Origin: Streptomyces sp. 2114.4
GTDB lineage: Bacteria; Actinomycetota; Actinomycetes; Streptomycetales; Streptomycetaceae
Assembly (NCBI RefSeq): GCF_900187385.1
Contig: NZ_FYEY01000001.1
Span: 806,001-870,000, forward strand
Length of the DNA: 64,000 bases
Reading direction: 5' to 3'
Under the pieces are notes generated by a model, which was given only the letters and a program-made list of their open reading frames with translations, was not told the DNA's origin and did no database searches. Of this stretch, positions 16,430 through 23,971 are shown piece by piece. The position numbers were made by a program, and so were the translations under genes. Numbering within the stretch: position 1 is the first letter of the stretch; the number at the start of each line of letters is the position of its first letter.

Positions 16430-18034
16430 TCAGTGGACGAGCTGGATCTCGGCGTGCGTACCTGCGGCGTCCACGCCCGGATAGAGACTGACCGCGCCGC
16501 TCTGCCACCGCACCATGACGTCGTTGGCCCGGTCGTTGGCGGCGAAGGCCCCGGCGGCTACCACAGTCGCGTTCCTCCAGAAGGACGTCCGCGGGCGGAC
16601 GCTGATGTCGCCGTGGAAGCCATCGGCGTCGACGCCCGAATAGATGCTCGCCGCACCGTCCGACCACCGCACGAGCAGGTCCGCCGTCTTCTTGCCGGTG
16701 AACTCGCCCGCTGTGACCTGATCCGCTTCCTTCCAGGCCGTGTTCGCCTTCATCAGCGTCTTCTCGGCGTTCAGGCCATTGGTGGCGAGGTCGCTGTTGA
16801 GCGTGACCCGGCCGTCGTCCCAGGTGACGATCATGTCGTCACGCTGGGCGTTGGCCGTGAATCTGCCCATGGCGATCTGCTGGGCGTGCGGCCACTTGTC
16901 GTTCTTCGGCTTGGCGAGCTGCTTCTCCGCGTGGAAGCCGCTCTTGTCGACGTGGGTGTACTGCGTCAGTTCCCCGTCGCTCCAGCGCACGATCAGCCCG
17001 TCCGTGCCGCCGCCAAAGCCCGCACCGGTGAACTGTTTGACGTACTGCCAGATGCTGGTCTGGCCCGGCTTCGGCGGGGCCGCCAGCTGGTACTCGGCGG
17101 AGAAGGGGCCTCGGCCGTCCTTCTCGTCGGAGCCCTGGTAGAGGGTGACCTCCGCGTCGTTCCAGCGCACGATCATGTCCATGTGTCGGGTACCGCCGGC
17201 CGAGCCGCCGGTGAAGTACCCCGTGGCGATGTGAGTCGCCTTCACCCATGGTGCGCCGGCGAAGGTAGGACGGTAGCGGACGTTCTGTACCCAGGAGTTC
17301 AGATTGTCCACGCGGGTGCTGGTCGCGTCCCTGCGCGTCTCAGCCGCGTCGACGCCGAAGCAGCCCGCCTGCCAGGATGTGCTGGTGAGGGCGACCAGCT
17401 GCGGCCGTCCCGACACCGTCCGGAAAGCGGGGCCGCCGGTGTCGCCCGCGCAGATGGCGGCATTGGCGGGATCCGTCCCGCCGATCTTCAACGAGGTGGT
17501 GTCCGCCGCCTTCACGGTGAACTCGGCGGAGTGCAGGCGCTCGGGTGCCCATTCGTCCTCGGTGCGCCCGTATCCAGTGACCCGCAATGTCTCGCCCTGC
17601 GCGGCGGGATCGGCCGCGATCGTCACCGGTGTGATCCCGGTGACCGGCTTGGCCAGTCTCGCCATGATGACATCCCGGTCCGCGTGGGGCACGAGTTCCA
17701 CGATGTCCGCGATCTGCCCCTTGTCCCCGCTCATATCGGTACGGCCGATGGTGGCGACGGTCTTCAGCTTCGGGGCGCCGGGCTCGACCTTGGTGCTCTG
17801 ATCGGGCCGGTCGGCGAAACACTGGGCGGCGGTTATCACCCATTGCGGGTCGACCAGCGCTCCGGTGCAGCTGCGCTGGCCACCGATGTCGAGCTGCGCG
17901 GTGAAGGTGAAATCACCGTCCTTGACCGCCGGGCCGACCACGGCGTGGGCCGGTGCGGCGGTGAGCAGACCTGCCGCGACGCCGGTGGTGAGGACTCCGG
18001 TTAACCACGCCAGGCGTGGCTTCCTGCCGAACAT
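16430..18034 (-). CDS. Secreted trypsin-fold protein with altered catalytic residues and five-repeat tail
   Basis: A 534-residue exported protein. An Arg/Lys-rich start, hydrophobic core and ATAPAHA-like cleavage region (here TAAPAHA) give a signal peptide of about 30 residues. A trypsin-like domain (about 31-265) follows, but the His of T-A-A-H-C is Gln71 (ITAAQC) and the Ser of G-D-S-G-G-P is Thr199 (GDTGGP), while Asp121 (RDVIMARL) remains. The enzyme is therefore probably inactive. Residues 275-534 hold five repeats of about 50 residues with the core DdlivRWsDGe.tLY, like a propeller. Start ATG 18034 has GAGGGAG upstream. The next gene downstream is the ALF toxin, only 11 bases away. Confidence 0.85.
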   Translation of the reverse strand: MFGRKPRLAWLTGVLTTGVAAGLLTAAPAHAVVGPAVKDGDFTFTAQLDIGGQRSCTGALVDPQWVITAAQCFADRPDQSTKVEPGAPKLKTVATIGRTDMSGDKGQIADIVELVPHADRDVIMARLAKPVTGITPVTIAADPAAQGETLRVTGYGRTEDEWAPERLHSAEFTVKAADTTSLKIGGTDPANAAICAGDTGGPAFRTVSGRPQLVALTSTSWQAGCFGVDAAETRRDATSTRVDNLNSWVQNVRYRPTFAGAPWVKATHIATGYFTGGSAGGTRHMDMIVRWNDAEVTLYQGSDEKDGRGPFSAEYQLAAPPKPGQTSIWQYVKQFTGAGFGGGTDGLIVRWSDGELTQYTHVDKSGFHAEKQLAKPKNDKWPHAQQIAMGRFTANAQRDDMIVTWDDGRVTLNSDLATNGLNAEKTLMKANTAWKEADQVTAGEFTGKKTADLLVRWSDGAASIYSGVDADGFHGDISVRPRTSFWRNATVVAAGAFAANDRANDVMVRWQSGAVSLYPGVDAAGTHAEIQLVH

Positions 18035-18134
18035 CTGTGTCTCCCTCGGGAGTTGTGGGAATGCAGCGAGAGCTGCCGGACAGGCAGCGGTGAGCCGCGC
18101 CTGCTTTCGTCGCATCGGTACTGCGGGGCGTCAC

Positions 18135-18623
18135 TCACCTGGTGGCGACGAGTTCCAGCAGGGTGTGGTCCCGGCGCGTGGGGTCCGCGGTCTCGCCCAC
18201 CGGGGTCCAGGCGTTCTTCGTGATGTCGAAGGACGCGTCGCGGTTGTTCACCGTCATGTTGGCGCGGAGCTTGTAGTCGTTGCCCCTGACGCCGTAGACC
18301 CGCGGGAGCTCCGTGCTCAGATAGCCCTTCTTCCCGGTGACGCGGAAGCAGAACTTCCCCAATTCGCGGGTGGACACCTCGACCAGATCGGGACGACTGT
18401 CGCAGGTGGCGAGCACGATGTGCCCGTCACCGCGCTTGAGGAGGATGCCCTTCTCCTTGAAGATCTTGTCGGCCTGCGGATAGGCGAAGTCCTCGACCGC
18501 CGACGGTTCCGTCGTGGTTCCCGGGTCATCCGGCTGGTCCGCGGCCGACGCCGCTGCCGCGCCCTGCAGCACCGCGGCAGCGGCCACAATGCCGGCGGCC
18601 AGCAGTCGGGAAGATCGCTTCAT
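18135..18623 (-). CDS. Small secreted protein of unknown function
   Basis: A 162-residue protein with a clear signal peptide (MKRSSRLLAAGIVAAAAVL, cleavage after ASA near residue 28). The mature part has two Cys (ATCDSRPD and GKFCFRV) that could pair, and beta-type strands. No family recognised. It is the first gene of the minus-strand group that continues with the trypsin-fold protein 100 bases downstream and then the toxin cassettes, so it is probably part of that secreted set. Start ATG 18623 follows GAGG. Confidence 0.75.
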   Translation of the reverse strand: MKRSSRLLAAGIVAAAAVLQGAAAASAADQPDDPGTTTEPSAVEDFAYPQADKIFKEKGILLKRGDGHIVLATCDSRPDLVEVSTRELGKFCFRVTGKKGYLSTELPRVYGVRGNDYKLRANMTVNNRDASFDITKNAWTPVGETADPTRRDHTLLELVATR

Positions 18624-19067
18624 GGTTCCTCGCCCTCGTCACGCAGTACATGGAAATGCCGCATACGAGACACGTATGCGGGGCCGGACGCCGGGAACTC
18701 AGGAGGCAGGCTCCCGCGTCGCCGGCCGGGTGACGGCAGGCGAACTCCTCGACCAATCAGGCCAATTCGCCTATTGGTATCACCTGGATCCGCTCTCCAC
18801 GACGCCTGTCAAATGTGGCATGAGCCACACATCGCAGCTGTGTTGGTGATTTGAGCCTCGAAATACTTTGATCTGCCGCCATGTCCGACTCCCGACGATG
18901 GTACGGCCGACGCCTCTTCGATGCCTACTCATGATGAGTCGTCGTACTTGGCTGGATCGCCCCCAGATGGTTATCCGCGTCCGATTCACTGTGGAAACAT
19001 ACGCGGCCGCGACGCTTGGCGTCGGAAGACGGGCCCGTCGACGGGCCCTGCACAGTCTTGAGGGGAT
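18624..19067. promoter_or_regulatory. Divergent intergenic region of the toxin island, with two palindromes
   Basis: These 444 bases separate the minus-strand secreted group from the plus-strand toxin and must hold both promoters. Two palindromes stand out: ACTCATGATGAGT at 18927-18939 (6-bp arms around one base) and GGGCCCGTCGACGGGCCC at 19031-19048 (18 bp, perfect), the latter 19 bases before the toxin start. The middle part is less GC-rich than the genes. No convincing coding frame was found. Confidence 0.5.
19031..19048. promoter_or_regulatory. Perfect 18-bp palindrome before the toxin start
   Basis: GGGCCCGTCGACGGGCCC is its own reverse complement and ends 19 bases before ATG 19068. It may be an operator, or in mRNA a small hairpin near the ribosome binding site AGGGG (19061-19065). 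Confidence 0.4.
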
Positions 19068-22000
19068 ATGCGAAGACAGAGAACTCGGTTATTTCGAGCG
19101 GGCAGTACACGATCCGCGGTGGCGTTCGCGATGGTTCTGGCCCTCTGCACAGGGGTGTTGAGTACCACTGCGGCCGTGGCGGCGCCCTCGGCGGCGGCCG
19201 CCGAGGCTCAGCCTCCCCTCAGCGAACGCGCCAGAGCGGTCGAGGCCTGGCGGACAGGAGGCCGGGCCACGAGGGAAGCCGCCGAGCGGGCCCTGACCGG
19301 CTCCGACGCGGACATCACGGCGTTTCTCGGCGAAGGCCGGCGGCTCGCAGCCGAGGAGGACGACCGGCTGACGGTGCTGCGCATGCTGAACTCCAGCGGC
19401 AAGGGTGTGCGCGACGCCGCTCAGGAGGCGCTGAAGACGCCTGAAGCCACCCGGGAATTTCTGGCCTCGGGCATTCGGAAGCCCTTCGCGGATGACCAGC
19501 GGGTCGCCGTGCTGCAAGCCATGAACGACGGCGCCAAGGCGGTGAAGGAGGCCGGGCAGAAGGCTCTCGACGACGGTTCCGCCGATGCGCTCGCGGGGTT
19601 CCTGGCATCCGGGCAGTACAAGGCCCAGCGTGAGGACGACCGGGTCGAGACTCTGAAGATCCTGAACGACGGCGGACCCGAGGTGAAGAAGGCCGCCCAG
19701 GCGGCGCTGGGCGGCTCGGCCGAGGACATCAAGGAATTTCTGGACAACGGTCAGCACGTGGCGCGCTCTCGCGACCAAGAGACACTGACCGTGACTCAGC
19801 TCGCGGACGCGGCCGCGGAAGCCGGCAAGCGGGCCAAGCGGGAAACCGACGCCGCCAAGGAAGCCGCCTCCCGCGCCGAGGACGCCGCGCGCCAGGCCAA
19901 GGAGGCCGCACAGCGCGCGGCCAGGGAAACCGCCGCGGCCAAGGACGATTCCCAGCGCGCGGCGGGAGCCGCGGGCCGGGCGGCGGACGCGGCGGACGCG
20001 GCCGCGAGTGCGTCACGCACCGCCATTCAGGCGGCCAACACCGCCACTTCCGCGGCCCGCACAGCTGCGAACGCCGCTTCCGCCGCGGCCTCGGCAGCAG
20101 CCGCTGCCGGGCAGGCGGCATCGCGCGCCTACCAGTCGGCGAACGCCGCGGCCCAGGACGCGAGCCAGGCGTCGGCCGCCCGAAAGGCGGCCCAGGACGC
20201 CCGTGCCGCCGCGTCCGGCGCACGCACCGCTGCGGATGCCGCGCTCAACGCGATGAAGGCCGTCTTCAACGCCGTCAACTCCGCGCAGTCGGCGGCCAGC
20301 GCCGGTACCCACGCGGCAGCGGCAGCGACGGCCGCGGCCGAGGCAGGGGCCTATTCGGCGACGGCCGGCGCGGAGGCACACCGCGCGGCGGTGGCCGCGG
20401 TCAGGGCCCGCCGGGCAGCCGCCACCGCGACCCGGGCCGCCAACGCGGCCGAAACGCTTGCCAATACAGCCGCCGCGGCGGCGAAGGAAGCCAACACTGC
20501 CGCGGACAGCGCCGCCAAACACGCCGATGCGGCCGCCGACGCGGCCGAGGACGCCGCACAGCATGCCGGCCAGGCCGACCGCTGGGCCGACAAGGCCAAG
20601 AAGTGCGCCACCGCGGCGATCAGCGCGGCCAACGACGCCGTCAAGGCGGCGCAGCAGGCCCGCACGGTCGAGCAGACCGCACGCAAGGCCGAAGCCGCCG
20701 AGCTGGACGCCGACAAGGACCAGGCGGTCCAGGCCGCCGAGGACCTCAAGAACAAGGACAAGGAGCAGGACGAGGACCTGTCCTGGGAGCGGGCCGAATC
20801 GGCCCGGCAGGACAAGGAGACCGAACAGCTCCTCGCCGAGGCGACAGCGAAGGACACCGACGCGGGTACGGCCGTCATCAAGGGCCGCCGGGCCGCCATG
20901 CGGCTGATGGGCACCGGAGGTCCCTGGACGCAGCAGGCCGCAGCGGATGCGCTGTCCGGTGCCGGCGCCGACGTCCAGCAGTGGCTGCTCGCCGGCCGCA
21001 GGATTGCCGCCGAGCAGGACGATCGTGCCCGGGTCGGCCACCTGGCGGACTCGGACAGGCCGAAGGTGAGGAAGGCGGCACTGGTCGCCCTGTCCGGATC
21101 GCCCGACGACATCAAGGAGTTCCTCACCACGGGGCAGCACACGGCACAGGCTGACGACTACCGTGTCGAGATCCTGCAGCTGATGAAGGACGGCGGTCCC
21201 TCGGTCAACGAGCGGGGCAGCGCAGCCATCGATGCCGGGACCGCCGAGCGGCTGCGGGACTTCCTCGACGTAGGCCAGTACGCGGCTCGCGAGGTGGACG
21301 ACCGCGCCGAAACCTTACGGATCATGAACCAGGGCGGTGCTCGTGTGAAGGCTGCGGCCGAGGTCGCGCTGGCCGGTCCGCCGTCCATGCTGCGGGACTT
21401 CGTCGGGGTCGCCCACTTCAAGGCGGCCAAGCAGGATTTCGACGCCGCTGTCCACGTGGCGGAGGTCAACCGCCTGGTCGCCAACGCACAGCGCTCCGCC
21501 GCCACGGCGAAGAAGAATGCCGCACAGGCGGCCGAAGCCGAAGCCAGGGCCCGGCATGCGAAGGACGAGGCGAACAAGTACGCCAAGCAGGCACTGGACT
21601 CGGCCACCGAGGCCCAGGGATATGCCGACGACGCGAAGAAGTCGGCGCACGACGCCGATGTGTCCGCCGAGAGCGCTGCCGACTCCGCCCGGTTGGCGAA
21701 GCAGGCCGCGGCGTCCGCGGGCAGAGCGGCAGTTGCCGCCACCACTTCCGCCAACCGGGCGTCGTCGTCCGCGGCTCAAGCCCGCACCTACGCGGATCTG
21801 GCTTACGCCTCCGCCGAGTCAGCCCGCAAGTCCGCCCGCGACGCGAACAAGGACGCCGCCGAAGCGGCGAAGGCCGCCACGGAAGCTGTCGAAATCGCGG
21901 CCGAGAAGTGGCGCAAGGAAGACGCGGAACGGCGCAAGGACACCTCCGAACCCTCCGGCGGCAAGGGCGCCGGGACCGTGGACGCCCTCAAGGATTATGA

Positions 22001-22739
22001 GAACGGCTCGACGCTGCTGTCCTTCGACGGCACCTGCTACCTCAATGGCGTTCCGCTCCCCGACAAGCTGGGCATCGGCTCCTGCGAGGCGCTTGCCGCG
22101 GACTTCGACAGGTGGGTAGGAGACAACGCCGACCACCTCAGGATGGACACCTTCAAGGACCGCGACGACGCCGCCGCTATGCTCCTGGCCGGGTACTGCT
22201 CGTGGACGAGCAACAGCATCTTCTCCGACGCGGGCAACAGCGACAAATGCGGCCCGGAGCTGATGAAGCAACTCCAGAACACCCCGGCCGTCGAGCCCTA
22301 CCTGGAAAACGGCATCGGGTCCGGACTGGCCAAACTGTTCAAGCCGCTCGGCAGGAAGCTCGGTTGGAGGTGGCTGGGAGGGTTCTCCCGTCCGTTGGGC
22401 CAGCTGGCGCACAACAGGTATCTTCACGAGGCTTACAAGGACATCCTGCGGGCCGAGATGCAGAAGCCGCAGGTGGGCAACGAAAAACTGCAAGAGTTTA
22501 TGGATGTACTGTGGCGCAAAAACGCCGTTATCGGCAGTGGGAGCACCGCAGCTGCCGTCCGGTTCACCAAGCTCACCGGGAAACTCGTGGGCGGGTCGGA
22601 CCACATACAGAAGGCTGAGCAAGCCATCGTATTCCTGAGCAAATGGATCCGAAATAATCCCGAAGCGGCGACATCCGACCGCCTTGCCGCGGAAAATGTG
22701 ATCCGCGATCTGCAGAATTCTTTGGAGGGCAAGCCCTGA
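19068..22739 (+). CDS. Secreted ALF-repeat polymorphic toxin
   Basis: A 1223-residue exported toxin. A signal peptide (about residues 1-45, hydrophobic core AVAFAMVLALCTGVL) is followed by four ALF repeats (for example REAAERALTGSDADITAFL), a roughly 330-residue Ala-rich helical stalk without prolines, four more ALF repeats (about 610-790), a second helical stalk, and from about residue 970 a distinct C-terminal region. This has four Cys (CYLNG, SCEAL, GYCSW, KCGPE) and ends in a toxin-like tip with IGSGSTAAAVRF, GGSDHIQKAEQAI and DRLAAENVIRDLQNSL. That tip recurs in polymorphic toxins as I remember them, but its activity is unknown to me. The next gene overlaps the stop by one base, as expected of its immunity gene. 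ATG 19068 follows AGGGG closely. Confidence 0.85.
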   Translation: MRRQRTRLFRAGSTRSAVAFAMVLALCTGVLSTTAAVAAPSAAAAEAQPPLSERARAVEAWRTGGRATREAAERALTGSDADITAFLGEGRRLAAEEDDRLTVLRMLNSSGKGVRDAAQEALKTPEATREFLASGIRKPFADDQRVAVLQAMNDGAKAVKEAGQKALDDGSADALAGFLASGQYKAQREDDRVETLKILNDGGPEVKKAAQAALGGSAEDIKEFLDNGQHVARSRDQETLTVTQLADAAAEAGKRAKRETDAAKEAASRAEDAARQAKEAAQRAARETAAAKDDSQRAAGAAGRAADAADAAASASRTAIQAANTATSAARTAANAASAAASAAAAAGQAASRAYQSANAAAQDASQASAARKAAQDARAAASGARTAADAALNAMKAVFNAVNSAQSAASAGTHAAAAATAAAEAGAYSATAGAEAHRAAVAAVRARRAAATATRAANAAETLANTAAAAAKEANTAADSAAKHADAAADAAEDAAQHAGQADRWADKAKKCATAAISAANDAVKAAQQARTVEQTARKAEAAELDADKDQAVQAAEDLKNKDKEQDEDLSWERAESARQDKETEQLLAEATAKDTDAGTAVIKGRRAAMRLMGTGGPWTQQAAADALSGAGADVQQWLLAGRRIAAEQDDRARVGHLADSDRPKVRKAALVALSGSPDDIKEFLTTGQHTAQADDYRVEILQLMKDGGPSVNERGSAAIDAGTAERLRDFLDVGQYAAREVDDRAETLRIMNQGGARVKAAAEVALAGPPSMLRDFVGVAHFKAAKQDFDAAVHVAEVNRLVANAQRSAATAKKNAAQAAEAEARARHAKDEANKYAKQALDSATEAQGYADDAKKSAHDADVSAESAADSARLAKQAAASAGRAAVAATTSANRASSSAAQARTYADLAYASAESARKSARDANKDAAEAAKAATEAVEIAAEKWRKEDAERRKDTSEPSGGKGAGTVDALKDYENGSTLLSFDGTCYLNGVPLPDKLGIGSCEALAADFDRWVGDNADHLRMDTFKDRDDAAAMLLAGYCSWTSNSIFSDAGNSDKCGPELMKQLQNTPAVEPYLENGIGSGLAKLFKPLGRKLGWRWLGGFSRPLGQLAHNRYLHEAYKDILRAEMQKPQVGNEKLQEFMDVLWRKNAVIGSGSTAAAVRFTKLTGKLVGGSDHIQKAEQAIVFLSKWIRNNPEAATSDRLAAENVIRDLQNSLEGKP

Positions 22740-23170
22740 TGTCCACACCTGCCTGGTGGAGTGAACTGCTCGGCGCGAGCGAGGTGCTCGCCGAGAGCGA
22801 CCGCGAGGAAGTCCGCGAGTGGCAAAACGAAGACCCGGTTATTCCCACAGAGCGGGGCGAGGAGGACGTGCCGCCACTGACCGCACGCCTGGGTTTGCTC
22901 GCCGGGGCATTCCGTAGAAATGTTCCCACGATGCCCGCGGAGGAGCGCAGGAAAGTCCTCGGAGTCCTGGAACGCATTATGGCCACCGAAGGTCACGAGG
23001 ACCGCACCGCGGTGGGAACCGGATTCCTCGAGCCGCTGCTGATGGCTTGGGACAGAGGCTTTGATCTTCAGCTGATCTGGGGGGAACTGGGCCGGGAATC
23101 CCGTTCCTTCTGCCTGGCACTCAACGAGTTCTGGGGCGTGAAATCGCCCGACTGGATGCGCGGGGAGTAA
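22739..23170 (+). CDS. Cognate immunity protein candidate
   Basis: A 143-residue acidic soluble protein (MSTPAWWSELL..., many Glu and Trp). Its ATG shares one base with the toxin stop (TGATG), which couples the two translations and keeps neutralisation in step with toxin. The family is not named with certainty, but a truncated relative lies 300 bases downstream (23473-23685), as is typical of immunity genes at cassette-exchanging toxin loci. A strong terminator follows 30 bases after the stop. Confidence 0.75.
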   Translation: MSTPAWWSELLGASEVLAESDREEVREWQNEDPVIPTERGEEDVPPLTARLGLLAGAFRRNVPTMPAEERRKVLGVLERIMATEGHEDRTAVGTGFLEPLLMAWDRGFDLQLIWGELGRESRSFCLALNEFWGVKSPDWMRGE

Positions 23171-23200
23171 CCCTCCGCGCAACGGAATGCCCCCTTCATC

Positions 23201-23229
23201 GGCGGCGGGAGCCCTTTGCTTCCGCCGCC
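23201..23229 (+). terminator. Hairpin terminator of the toxin/immunity operon
   Basis: A 12-bp stem (GGCGGCGGGAGC / GCTTCCGCCGCC, one G-T pair) with a 5-base loop, 30 bases after the immunity gene. The rest of 23171-23472 shows no gene; it probably contains the promoter of the truncated paralogue. Confidence 0.75.
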
Positions 23230-23472
23230 CTTGAGCCGACCACAAGGACGGCTCCGTGATCCCTGAGACCTGATGGATCGGTACGTGGCGCCGTAGCCGT
23301 CGTCGTGCACTCGCCAGAGATGACGGGACAGCCCTGAGGGGTACCGGCGGGCAACGACTCGCAAAAACGCCGGCGCAGATGATGCATGAAGCTTCATCAG
23401 TATCTGTTGGGGGACTGGTAGTGACTCTTTCCAGGACCCGAGAAGAGTTCTGGAAGGAAAGTCGACATCGTG

Positions 23473-23685
23473 ATGTCTGTACCTCAATGGTTGACCTCCC
23501 TGCTGAAGGAGAGTCCCGAGCTCGCAGCGGAGGACGCGGAGGGTCAGGACACACGGCGGCGCCTCACTCCGCATCGCGAAGAAGAACAGTCGCTCATCAT
23601 CTGGCTAGGCGACCTGGGACAGGCGTTCGCCACACATATCGCGAGGATTTCCCCCGGCCAGCGGCAGTGCTTTCTCTCCCCATGA
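23473..23685 (+). pseudogene. Truncated paralogue of the immunity gene
   Basis: A 70-residue frame beginning MSVPQWLTSLLKESPELA aligns with MSTPAWWSELLGASEVLA of the immunity protein at 22739, and REEEQSLIIWLGDLGQAF aligns with the GEEDVPPLTARLGLLAGAF part. The order and spacing are kept, but it stops after FLSP, about half-way. A GGAAGGAAAG stretch upstream suggests it may still be translated. It looks like an orphan immunity gene left by an earlier toxin cassette. Confidence 0.6.
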
Positions 23686-23971
23686 CGGCCCGCCGGCAGC
23701 CACCCCGGGCCGGATCGAGGCATGGCCGCCCGAACGCGTGCCGTCCGTCCGGACAGCTCTAGCGGAGCGCTATCGCGTCCTCGTTGAGATCGACGCGTCC
23801 AGCGCGGGCCTGCACTGGATGACGGCGGCGACCGGGCCATCCATCACCTGAGGACATGTCAGAACATACGACCTACACGTAAGCTGTCCACCTTCGTGTC
23901 GAACTGGTATATGAGCCGGGAATCGCTGCGCTCGCCGTTCGACCCTCTCTCCAAGACGGAAAGACGTCCCC
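23686..23971. other. Gap before the protease gene
   Basis: 286 bases without a supported gene. It probably contains the protease promoter; no palindrome or clear -35/-10 pair was seen. Confidence 0.4.

Noticed and set aside
18868..19161. 97-residue frame upstream of the toxin
   Set aside because: Arg-rich and without a ribosome binding site; it overlaps the toxin signal peptide and the palindromes.
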